This document shows positions 11,597 through 17,534 of a DNA stretch of 17,534 bases, piece after piece (position 1 is the stretch's first letter; each line of letters opens with the position of its first letter). The notes below the pieces were generated by a model. The model searched no databases. It was given only the letters and a program-made list of their open reading frames with translations, and was not told the origin of the DNA. Both the position numbers and the translations under genes were made by a program. The stretch covers positions 1 through 17,534 of the forward strand of contig CAYJXJ010000094.1 in NCBI GenBank assembly GCA_964374095.1, given 5' to 3'. The DNA comes from CAYJXJ01 sp964374095. Lineage in GTDB: Bacteria > Elusimicrobiota > Elusimicrobia > UBA1565 > UBA9628.

Positions 11597-13735
11597 CTAA
11601 CGCCGCGGCGGACGGTCCGCGAAGTCCACGTTGACCTTCTGGAACTGGATGGCCACCGAGAAGCCCTTCCCCTGCACGTTGAGGCGCGCGGGGATCAGCC
11701 GCCCCTTTTCCGCCGAGAAGTCCGCCAACCCCAACTTAAGGTCGGCCGATTCGCGCGACTCGATGGTCTCGACCCTCAGGCCGTCGTCGCTCAGATGCAG
11801 GCGCCAAGAAGGCACGTCCACCCATTGCCCCCGCCAGGAGCTCCCGTAGACCGGCGCGCTCGAGACGAACAATCCCCCGGAGAGGTAGTCGCGCAAGGCG
11901 CTGAAGGCCCCGAAAGCCGCTTCGGCCACAGCGTCGCCGCGGACTCCTTCGATGTGGAGGGGATCCATCGCGAACCCCTCGGGTCCCAGCTTGACGCGCA
12001 AAATCGGGGTGAAGAGGGGCCCCAGGAGGTCGAGTTCCACCCGCGACCCGGCCGCGGAAAGGATGCCGTTGTAGGTGACCGAACGCCCGTAGACCGCGAC
12101 CTTGATCTGGCAGAGGCCGGAGTATTTCTTGAGCCCGCTGTGCACCCCGGCGAGATGGTCCAGGTAGATGCCCCCCAGATCCCGCGGGTCGATATCGTCT
12201 TGGAGCTGAGCGGCCTTCTTGGCGGCTTTGACGTTCTTGATGTCCAGGGCCTGGGCCCGGCGCCAGGAGCGCCACGCCCCGGCCTCGTCGCCGGTCTTGG
12301 CGTAGGCGTCGCCGAGATGGTCCCAGATGGTGGCGTCTTCGGCGAGCTTGCGCACCGCCCCCTCGAGCTCCCGGACCGCGTCCGTCGAGCGCCCCTGCTT
12401 ATGGTACAGCCACCCCAGCGAGTCCTGATAAGCGCCGCTCTTGGGATCGAGGCGCACGGCCTTGAGGATGAGCACTTCGGCGTCGCCGAGCTTCAAGCCC
12501 CGGTCGGCCAGGGAGTAGCCCAGGTAGTTGAGCAAATGGGGATCATCGGGCTTGGCGGCCAGCAAGTTCCGGAACTCCCCCTCCGCGGCGTTGATGTCTC
12601 CGGCCCTTTCAAGGAGGACCGCGAGCTGATAGCGCGCGTCGCGGTAGTCGGGCTTTAGAGCGAGCACCTTGCGCAGCAGGGCCATCGCATCCTTGCCGCG
12701 TTTCAGGTCGTCGTAGCCCAGGGCCAGGTAGTAGGCGATCTCGTCGTTGGAGGGCCAGCGCCGGTGCGCCTCCTCCAAGACCGCGACGGCTTCCTTGAGT
12801 TTGCCCCCCTGGGTCAGGAAATAGCTCAGGCGCAGGTTGAGCCAAGGGTCCTCCTTGAGGGCCCGGCTGTCGGCGAGGTTTCGCGCCGCGGCGGCATAGT
12901 CGCCGTTCTGCTCGGCCAGCATGGCCAGCCACAGGCTCGAGACGGGGTCGCCCGGGGAGAGCCCCTTGGCGGTCTCGAATTTCTCGCGCGCCTGGTCGTT
13001 TTGCCCGAGGAGGTGGTGGATTTCCCCGACGTGGTTGAGAAGCTCGACGTTTTGGGGCTCGATCTTGAGGACGCCGAGGTACTCGACGAGCGCGGCGGGC
13101 GTGTCGCGCGCCACCTCGAAGAGTTGGGCCAGGGCCCAGCGGGGGGCGGGGTCGTCCGGATCGGCGGCGACGGCGGCGCGGAAGCGCTTTTGGGCTTCCT
13201 TGGTCTTGCCCGCCCTTTGCTCCAAAAGCCCCAACTGGTGGTGGGCCTCCGCGGCCTGCTCGGGATTCTGCTCCAGGAATTTGAGAAAGAGCTGGCGCGC
13301 CTTCTCCGGGGAACCGGCGCTGAGGAGGTTGCCCAGCGAGAATATCGATTCCGCGGACTTGGGATTGAGCTTGAGCGCGGCCTCGAAGGCCGCCTGGGCC
13401 TCCGCCACGCGTCCCCTGGCCCATTCGCTCCGGCCCAGGAGGACCTTGGTCTGCGGGTCGGCGGGCGCGAGCGGCTCCAGGCGCTTCACCCAGGCCGACG
13501 CCGCGTCGTGGTTTCCCAGCTCCAGGGCGAGCCGGGCCGCCTGCTGACAGATGTAGGCCGAGGCCGGGTCGAAGGAGAAGGCCCGCTCGTACTCGGCCAA
13601 GGCCTCGACGTAGGCCCCGCGGCGCTCCAACAGGCTCCCCTTCAAGAAATGCGCCTGGGCGGACTTGGAGGCGCCCTCGACGGGCGGCGCGGCCGAAGCC
13701 AAGGCCGCCAGGGCAAGCGTCAGAAGAGTCGTCAC
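11597..13735 (-). CDS. Exported TPR protein with LolB-like C-terminal domain
   Basis: 712 residues from GTG at 13735, overlapping the rimI stop as GTGA. The N-terminus TTLLTLALAALASAAPP looks like a short signal peptide; no lipobox Cys follows. Residues about 25-500 are a long series of TPR helices (for example HFLKGSLLERRGAYVEALAE, DSLGWLYHKQGRSTDAVREL, DHLGDAYAKTGDEAGAWRSW). From about residue 545 the sequence turns into beta strands (YSGLCQIKVAVYGRSVTYNG, SRVELDLLGPLFTPILRVKL), resembling the LolB/DUF4292 lipoprotein-binding fold. This suggests a periplasmic role in envelope assembly, as inference. It is the last gene of the tsaE-tsaB-rimI series. Confidence 0.85.
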   Translation of the reverse strand: MTTLLTLALAALASAAPPVEGASKSAQAHFLKGSLLERRGAYVEALAEYERAFSFDPASAYICQQAARLALELGNHDAASAWVKRLEPLAPADPQTKVLLGRSEWARGRVAEAQAAFEAALKLNPKSAESIFSLGNLLSAGSPEKARQLFLKFLEQNPEQAAEAHHQLGLLEQRAGKTKEAQKRFRAAVAADPDDPAPRWALAQLFEVARDTPAALVEYLGVLKIEPQNVELLNHVGEIHHLLGQNDQAREKFETAKGLSPGDPVSSLWLAMLAEQNGDYAAAARNLADSRALKEDPWLNLRLSYFLTQGGKLKEAVAVLEEAHRRWPSNDEIAYYLALGYDDLKRGKDAMALLRKVLALKPDYRDARYQLAVLLERAGDINAAEGEFRNLLAAKPDDPHLLNYLGYSLADRGLKLGDAEVLILKAVRLDPKSGAYQDSLGWLYHKQGRSTDAVRELEGAVRKLAEDATIWDHLGDAYAKTGDEAGAWRSWRRAQALDIKNVKAAKKAAQLQDDIDPRDLGGIYLDHLAGVHSGLKKYSGLCQIKVAVYGRSVTYNGILSAAGSRVELDLLGPLFTPILRVKLGPEGFAMDPLHIEGVRGDAVAEAAFGAFSALRDYLSGGLFVSSAPVYGSSWRGQWVDVPSWRLHLSDDGLRVETIESRESADLKLGLADFSAEKGRLIPARLNVQGKGFSVAIQFQKVNVDFADRPPRR

Positions 13736-14169
13736 GAGAGCTTGAGTTCCATCAGGAGAGCATCGGAGCCGTCATTATAGAACTTCGCCCGGCGGCCCAC
13801 AATCGCCAAGCCCGCGCCCTGGTACAGGGCGATGGCGGCGGCGTTGGCCGCGCTCACCTCAAGCCTCAAGACCTCGGCCCCCCACGCCCGGGCCCGCGCA
13901 AGCATGTGCCCCAAGAGCCGCGCCCCCAATCCCCGCCCGCGCTCCTCCGGCCGGACGACGATGGTGGCCACCTGAGCCTCGGGCCCGGCTCTCCACAGGG
14001 ACGCGTATCCCAACAGGCGCCCCGCGTCCTCCAGCACGAACAAGTCGACGTGGCCGCCGGAGAGCTCCCGCTCGAAGGAGGCCAAGCTCCAACCCGGCGC
14101 GGTCGGCGTCAGGCGCTCGATCGCGGCGAGCCCCGGCAGATCAGCGGACGAGGCGGGGCGGACGTTCAT
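13732..14169 (-). CDS. rimI: GNAT N-acetyltransferase, RimI type
   Basis: 145 residues. RimI acetylates the N-terminus of ribosomal protein S18 in E. coli. It has the N-terminal RPASSADLPGLAAIERLTPT, the acetyl-CoA motif VRPEERGRGLGARLLGHMLA, and the GNAT end LRLEVSAANAAAIALYQGAG with the usual Tyr, then GRRAKFYNDGSDALLMEL. It overlaps the tsaB 3' end by 29 nt and the TPR gene start. Linkage to tsaB and tsaE is widespread and supports RimI over other GNATs. Confidence 0.9.
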   Translation of the reverse strand: MNVRPASSADLPGLAAIERLTPTAPGWSLASFERELSGGHVDLFVLEDAGRLLGYASLWRAGPEAQVATIVVRPEERGRGLGARLLGHMLARARAWGAEVLRLEVSAANAAAIALYQGAGLAIVGRRAKFYNDGSDALLMELKLS

Positions 14170-14746
14170 AGCCGGCCGGCTTGAGATAGAGCGGTCGAAA
14201 GGGCGGCAGCCTGCGCCGCGCGAGCAGGACGCGGGCCGGCGCCAGAAGCGCCGCGGCTCCCGGCCGCCCCTCCACGACCGACGCGCCGCGCGCCTCCAGA
14301 ACGCGTCGAACCGCGGGCCACTCGGCGGCCGCGGTCCATGCCGGGGGGCCCAGGAGCTTCAACCCGCGCCCCCTTGCGAAGAGTTGGTGGGTGCGCTCCT
14401 CCCTCCGCCCCGGGATCGCCGCGCAAACGAGTTCCCCGGGCGTCCCGGACGCCAAGGCCTCAAGACGCGAAACCGCGGCAGCCGGGACTTTGAGGCGCGC
14501 CGCGGCGACGGCGCAAAAAGTCATCCCGATGCGGATGCCGGTGAAGCGTCCCGGCCCCGCGGCCGCGGCGAATGCGCCCACATCTCCCAGCTCAAGCCCC
14601 GCCCTGGCGAGCAGGGCGTCCACCGCCGGGAGGAGCGCCTCGTCGTGGGGTCCTCGCGGCTTGCGGTGGACCGACCAGACGCGGCCCGCCGACTCCAACG
14701 CGAGGCTCAATACCTCATCGGCGGTGTCCACCGCGAGCAGGATCAT
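14141..14746 (-). CDS. tsaB: tRNA t6A biosynthesis protein TsaB
   Basis: 201 residues, ASKHA-fold scaffold partner of TsaD. It begins MILLAVDTADEVLSLALE, has PHDEALLPAVDALLARAGL, and the diagnostic AAGPGRFTGIRIGM, where relatives usually have Ser for the Arg. The C-terminal half (AIPGRREERTHQLF and on) is more variable and somewhat short. With TsaC, TsaD and TsaE it makes N6-threonylcarbamoyladenosine in ANN-decoding tRNAs. It starts 9 nt after the tsaE stop. TsaD is not in the window. Confidence 0.92.
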   Translation of the reverse strand: MILLAVDTADEVLSLALESAGRVWSVHRKPRGPHDEALLPAVDALLARAGLELGDVGAFAAAAGPGRFTGIRIGMTFCAVAAARLKVPAAAVSRLEALASGTPGELVCAAIPGRREERTHQLFARGRGLKLLGPPAWTAAAEWPAVRRVLEARGASVVEGRPGAAALLAPARVLLARRRLPPFRPLYLKPAGYERPPRLVR

Positions 14747-14755
14747 GGCACGGAC

Positions 14756-14795
14756 TTATCCACCGGACTTGGAACGTTCCAAGTCCCGTGGATAA
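14756..14795. repeat. Palindromic repeat D, 40-bp near-perfect palindrome forming the tsaE 3' end
   Basis: Two 20-base arms, TTATCCACCGGACTTGGAAC and the reverse complement of the right arm TTATCCACGGGACTTGGAAC, differ at one base and have no spacer. The core GGAACGTTCC is symmetrical. It encodes the last 12 residues of TsaE and its TAA stop; the other edge gives a stop on the plus strand. Confidence 0.9.
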
Positions 14796-15244
14796 CTCTT
14801 CCCCAACCGCCGGAGAATCTCCTGCGGCCGCCTCCCGGCGCCGCGCAGGGTGATGCGCCTTTCACCATGGGCTTTCCCTTGGTTGAATTCGATCTCCATA
14901 CGTTCCGGGGGTAAGAACCCCCGCGCCGATTCCGGCCATTCCACGGCGCAAATCGCCTGGGGATCGCCGAACATGTCCTCGAGGCCCACCCCGGCCGCCT
15001 CGCCGGGAGCGACGCGGTAGAGGTCCACGTGGTGCAGGTTCCAGCGCCGTCCGCGGTAGAGCTTGGCCAGGACGAACGTGGGGCTGGCCGCCCGCCCCTT
15101 GTATCCGATCGCCTGGCCCAGCCCCTGCACGAAGGTCGTCTTGCCGCTCCCCAGTTCTCCGGAAAGGCAGACCACGTCGAGTCCGCGCAACAGGCGGCCG
15201 AGCCTGAGTCCCAGCCGCCGGGTCTCTTCCGGCGAGCGGCTCAG
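14756..15244 (-). CDS. tsaE: tRNA t6A biosynthesis ATPase TsaE
   Basis: P-loop ATPase that drives the TsaB-TsaD complex. Walker A GELGSGKTTFVQGLG; then ASPTFVLAKLYRG, HHVDLYRV with the conserved Asp, and AVEWPESARGFLPP. The first canonical start is TTG at 15190, but the frame upstream reads LSRSPEETRRLGLRLGRLLR, the expected family N-terminus, back to about 15244, where CTG is the only plausible start. I placed the start there without ribosome-site support, giving 162 residues. The C-terminal tail YPRDLERSKSGG is encoded by palindrome D and is not a normal part of the family. The gene begins just 4 nt after the stop of the small secreted protein gene. Confidence 0.87.
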   Translation of the reverse strand: MSRSPEETRRLGLRLGRLLRGLDVVCLSGELGSGKTTFVQGLGQAIGYKGRAASPTFVLAKLYRGRRWNLHHVDLYRVAPGEAAGVGLEDMFGDPQAICAVEWPESARGFLPPERMEIEFNQGKAHGERRITLRGAGRRPQEILRRLGKSYPRDLERSKSGG

Positions 15245-15248
15245 GAAT

Positions 15249-15557
15249 CTAGCGACAGGTAACCCGGATCTCGCTGCAGGTGATGACGAGGGTTCCGTTT
15301 CGAAGCTCCGCGCCGCTCATGACCCGGTCGAAGGGACAGCGGTTCCAGCCCTGGTAGGGCATGCCGTAGTCGGCGCGCGCCTCGCAGCGCAGGTCCGCGG
15401 CCTTGCCCGAGACCGTGACCGGGATTTGCGCGCGGGCGGCGTTGAAGCCGTCGGCGGCGGCGGCGGCGGCGGTCTCCGGGCTCGTGTCGCCGGAGACGGC
15501 GGCGGCGACCAAGGTCGCGATCAGGACGGCGGCGCTCAGAAAGACATGGCGTTTCAT
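15249..15557 (-). CDS. Small secreted Cys-containing protein, unknown function
   Basis: 102 residues from ATG at 15557, which has GGAGG about 8 nt upstream; the frame is open 27 codons further but lacks that site. The N-terminus MKRHVFLSAAVLIATLVAAA is a clear signal peptide. An Ala run (ETAAAAAADGF), encoded by a GCC repeat, follows. The mature part has four Cys (LRCEARADYG, NRCPFDRV, ITCSEIRVTC), enough for two disulphides, consistent with a periplasmic location. No family recognised. A likely promoter lies at 15591-15618. Confidence 0.72.
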   Translation of the reverse strand: MKRHVFLSAAVLIATLVAAAVSGDTSPETAAAAAADGFNAARAQIPVTVSGKAADLRCEARADYGMPYQGWNRCPFDRVMSGAELRNGTLVITCSEIRVTCR

Positions 15558-15569
15558 GGTGGTACCTCC

Positions 15570-15584
15570 GGGCCGAATCGGCCC
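15570..15584. repeat. Inverted repeat in the leader of the secreted-protein gene
   Basis: GGGCCGA and TCGGCCC pair fully around one A. It lies between the -10 box and the GGAGG ribosome site, directly next to the latter, so it could be an operator or an RNA hairpin affecting translation. Confidence 0.5.
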
Positions 15585-15590
15585 ACGGAG

Positions 15591-15618
15591 ATTGTACCTC
15601 ATCCGGCGCGGCGGTCGA
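15591..15618 (-). promoter_or_regulatory. Probable sigma70 promoter of the secreted-protein gene
   Basis: TCGACC (15613-15618) and TACAAT (15591-15596) with a 16-bp spacer on the minus strand; 4 of 6 and 5 of 6 consensus bases. May also serve tsaE and the genes after it. Confidence 0.5.
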
Positions 15619-15699
15619 AGATTTAGGGAACTTTTCACCCCCGAGATCGTATGTATAGCGTCCAGACGACGCGGCTGTTATACTATGGAGGTGAAACCC

Positions 15700-16302
15700 T
15701 TGGGAGAGATTCGGGTCAAGGTCAAACTGTGCAACGACGTGGATTTGTCGCTGGCCGCGCAGGGCAAGCTCGCGCCGGAGAAAATCCGTTCCGCGGAAAT
15801 TGACGCCGTCGTGGACACCGGGGCCGTTATGACCCTTCTGCCGCGAGACGTGGTTGAAAAGTTGGGACTTCGGCCGCTCGGAACGATTCCCGTCCGCCTC
15901 GCGGACGAATCGACCGTATCCCTGCCCAGAGCCGGCTCACTGTCCTTGATGATCGGAGACCGCGACATGACGACGAACTGCCTGGTGGGACCCCCGGGCT
16001 GCGAACCTCTTATCGGGCAAATCGTCATGGAGGAACTCGACCTCATCCCGGACCCGCGGCGCCGAACCCTCGGCCCCCGGCCCGAATCGCCCTCCGGACC
16101 GACTCTCAAAATGAAGCTAGGCGGCCAGGCGGGAGAAGGCCTTGGGAAGCCGCTCGACGACGTCGGAGGCGGTCACGGCCCACGCCGTCATTTCCTTTCC
16201 GGCCAGTTGGCCGGCCAGGCCGTGCAGATGCGCGGCCAGGGCCGCGGCGCGAAAGCCTTGGTCGTCGGGGACCCGGCCGGAGGCGAGCATCTGCGCCCAT
16301 AG
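15700..16302 (+). CDS. Retropepsin-like (clan AA) aspartic protease
   Basis: The only well-supported intact plus-strand gene. The core has EIDAVVDTGAVMTLLPRDVV with the Asp-Thr-Gly active site, then LGLRPLGTIPVRLADESTVS and the closing GCEPLIGQIVMEELDLIPDP. Such proteins work as dimers. The TTG at 15700 follows GGAGG by 8 nt and gives MGEIRVKVKL, which resembles the usual N-terminus; ATG at 15685 would add five residues but lacks a ribosome site. After LKMK at about 16114 family resemblance ends, yet the frame runs 62 more codons, antisense to nnrD, to TAG at 16302. A one-base loss near 16117 would put a TAG right after LKMK. Confidence 0.78.
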   Translation: MGEIRVKVKLCNDVDLSLAAQGKLAPEKIRSAEIDAVVDTGAVMTLLPRDVVEKLGLRPLGTIPVRLADESTVSLPRAGSLSLMIGDRDMTTNCLVGPPGCEPLIGQIVMEELDLIPDPRRRTLGPRPESPSGPTLKMKLGGQAGEGLGKPLDDVGGGHGPRRHFLSGQLAGQAVQMRGQGRGAKALVVGDPAGGEHLRP

Positions 16303-17031
16303 CCCCGCGACCAATCCCGTGAGGATGTCCCCGGAGCCGCCCTTGGCCAGGCTCGCGTCGCCCGTGGCGTTGACCACGGTGCGGCTCCCGTCGGAGATCA
16401 GGGTGCGGTGGCCCTTGAGCACCGCGACCGCCGACCACTCCTTGGCCAGGCGCTCCGCCGCGGCGGGCCGGTCGGCGTCCACCGCGGCCCGCTCGATGCG
16501 CAGGGCGCGGGCCATCTCCCCGGCGTGAGGGGTGAAGATCGTCCTCCCCGGCCCGCGGGCGGCGAGCATCTGACGGACTGAAACGGGGTCCTGGAGGGCA
16601 AGGACATTAACGGCGTCGGCATCCACCACCGCGGGCAAAGACAGCGCCGACAGCGCGTGGACCACGAACTGCGGGGCCCCTCCCTGCGTGGATAGGCCGG
16701 GTCCAAGCGCCATCACCGTGTAGCGGCGCGCGGCCCCCGCGGCCGAGAGCGTCCCCACCGCCTCGGGGCTCAGCGCCCCACCGGACTCGGCCAGGCCCAA
16801 GGTCATGGCCTCGGGCACCTGGCCCGCCACGACCGCTTGGATGCCCGCGGGAACTCCGATCGTCACCAGGCCCGCGCCGGAACGCAGGGCCGCCCGGCCG
16901 CAGAGCACCGCGGCCCCGGCCATGCCGCGCGAGCCCGCCAAGATCAGAACGTGGCCGAAGGCCCCCTTATGGTCGTCGGGCTTGCGCGCGACCAGGGCGG
17001 CCTTGAGCTCCTTGCGCGTGAGAGATTTCAT
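16117..17031 (-). CDS. nnrD: ADP-dependent NAD(P)H-hydrate dehydratase
   Basis: 304 residues, YjeF C-terminal-domain enzyme (ribokinase-like fold) that repairs hydrated NAD(P)H. Motifs: HKGAFGHVLILAGSRGMAGA near the start, RSGAGLVTIGVP, MALGPGLSTQGG, PAVVDADAVNVLAL, the FTPHAGEMARAL loop, and NATGDASLAKGGSGDILTGL. The start ATG at 17031 overlaps the acpS stop as ATGA. The NnrE epimerase half, often fused in front, is absent and must be elsewhere if present. The last 186 nt overlap the plus-strand protease frame. Confidence 0.94.
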   Translation of the reverse strand: MKSLTRKELKAALVARKPDDHKGAFGHVLILAGSRGMAGAAVLCGRAALRSGAGLVTIGVPAGIQAVVAGQVPEAMTLGLAESGGALSPEAVGTLSAAGAARRYTVMALGPGLSTQGGAPQFVVHALSALSLPAVVDADAVNVLALQDPVSVRQMLAARGPGRTIFTPHAGEMARALRIERAAVDADRPAAAERLAKEWSAVAVLKGHRTLISDGSRTVVNATGDASLAKGGSGDILTGLVAGLWAQMLASGRVPDDQGFRAAALAAHLHGLAGQLAGKEMTAWAVTASDVVERLPKAFSRLAA

Positions 17032-17363
17032 TTCACTTTCAGCGCCACCGCCAGGGCGTAGTGCTCGCCGTGCGACAAGGAGAGCCGCAGGGCCGGCGTC
17101 AACCGGCCCTTCAACAGCACCGAAGGCTTGCCCCGCGCGTCGCGGCCGACCGAGATGTTCCGGAGGGTGATGCCTTTCGTTCCCAGGGCCTTCCACACCG
17201 CCTCTTTGGCCGCGAAACGAACGGCAAAATGCTGCCACGGGTTCTTCTTGGAATTGCAATAGGAGATCTCTTCCGGGGTGAACACCCTCTTCAGGAAACG
17301 GGGAGTCCGGCGGGCCAGCCGCCGGACTCGGTTGATCTCCACGATGTCGACGCCGAGCTCCAT
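17028..17363 (-). CDS. acpS: Holo-[acyl-carrier-protein] synthase
   Basis: 111 residues. AcpS transfers 4'-phosphopantetheine from CoA to ACP. MELGVDIVEINRVRRLARR carries the Mg2+-binding Asp; FLKRVFTPEEISYCNSKKNP, HFAVRFAAKEAVWKALGTKG with the key Glu, and LSLSHGEHYALAVAL are typical. I chose ATG at 17363 because it starts exactly at the family N-terminus; GTG 17381 and ATG 17375 would add six or four residues. No start has a clear ribosome site. The acpS-nnrD pairing is common. Confidence 0.94.
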   Translation of the reverse strand: MELGVDIVEINRVRRLARRTPRFLKRVFTPEEISYCNSKKNPWQHFAVRFAAKEAVWKALGTKGITLRNISVGRDARGKPSVLLKGRLTPALRLSLSHGEHYALAVALKVK

Positions 17364-17406
17364 CAGGGCTGACATCCACACTGGGGGACCATTTCCTTCT
17401 TTCGCT

Positions 17407-17534
17407 TCACCGAATAACCGCCACTCTCCCGACCGCGCGAACCTCGGGATAGCCGGACTTGCGGGCCACGACCTGGTAAATGTAGACCCCCGTCCTCACC
17501 CCCGAGACCTCCCAGACGTACTCGTAGGTCCACT
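17407..17534 (-). CDS. C-terminus of a FlgD-Ig-like beta-rich protein (N-terminal part outside window)
   Basis: The minus frame is open from the window edge to TGA at 17407-17409, about 41 residues. YEYVWEVSGVRTGVYIYQVV, then ARKSGYPEVRAVGRVAVIR, has the VSGVYIYxVVA...KVAVIR pattern of FlgD-Ig-like or sorting-type C-terminal domains of exported proteins. It ends 43 nt before acpS in the same direction. Too short for a firm name. Confidence 0.55.
   Translation of the reverse strand, partial: WTYEYVWEVSGVRTGVYIYQVVARKSGYPEVRAVGRVAVIR

Noticed and set aside
15679..15684. TATACT as the -10 box of the protease gene
   Set aside because: No -35-like hexamer 16-18 bp upstream, and the implied start site would fall inside the Shine-Dalgarno sequence.
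16117..17379. A 420-residue nnrD with an N-terminal NnrE-like part
   Set aside because: The extra residues are acpS read out of frame and show no epimerase motifs; the ATG at 17031 overlaps the acpS stop.

Overview
The window is a GC-rich bacterial chromosomal segment (roughly two thirds G+C by eye). Almost every gene lies on the minus strand, so the text runs from high to low coordinates. No gene fixes the taxon. The order ispE-spoVG-tRNA-Gln-glmU-prs-rplY-pth, the outer-membrane-type TPR/LolB-like protein and the FlgD-Ig-like C-terminus at the right edge suggest an uncultured non-Firmicute lineage; Elusimicrobiota is a guess with low confidence. TAG, TGA and TAA all serve as ordinary stops, so the standard code applies.

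Right block (11597-17534): the end of a beta-rich, probably exported protein, then acpS and nnrD (cofactor attachment and repair). A plus-strand retropepsin-like protease follows, converging on nnrD and overlapping it in antisense. Then comes a minus-strand series: a small secreted Cys-containing protein with its own promoter, tsaE, tsaB and rimI (tRNA t6A synthesis and N-terminal acetylation), and a large exported TPR protein with a LolB-like C-terminus.

Middle block (about 6405-11596) is accessory. It holds a Phd/VapC toxin-antitoxin pair behind a perfect-consensus sigma70 promoter and operator palindrome, an 88-codon orphan gene, a 148-bp IS66-like MITE with 8-bp target duplications, a membrane-anchored formylglycine-generating-enzyme-like protein, a truncated STAS-like DUF4325 remnant, and a Hanks-type Ser/Thr kinase. 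The kinase reading frame is broken at a ten-base G tract. The kinase and the FGE-like protein both begin with a CxxC...CxxC zinc ribbon, which suggests related signalling roles.

Left block (1-6404) is a tightly packed housekeeping operon: ispE, spoVG, tRNA-Gln(UUG), glmU, prs, rplY, pth, a two-helix membrane miniprotein and tldE/pmbA (cut by the window edge). Several neighbours overlap by ATGA or GTGA. Two anomalies stand out: glmU is interrupted by one in-frame amber codon, and pth lacks any canonical start that keeps its conserved first strand, although an AUA codon sits at a good distance from a strong Shine-Dalgarno sequence.

The least expected signal is a set of short palindromes (6660-6683, 8870-8897, 10433-10454, 14756-14795). 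Their edges read TTA or CTA on the left and mostly TAA or TAG on the right. Two of them form the C-terminal codons and the stop codon of tsaE and of the 88-codon gene, which looks like a dispersed palindromic element able to cap coding sequences.
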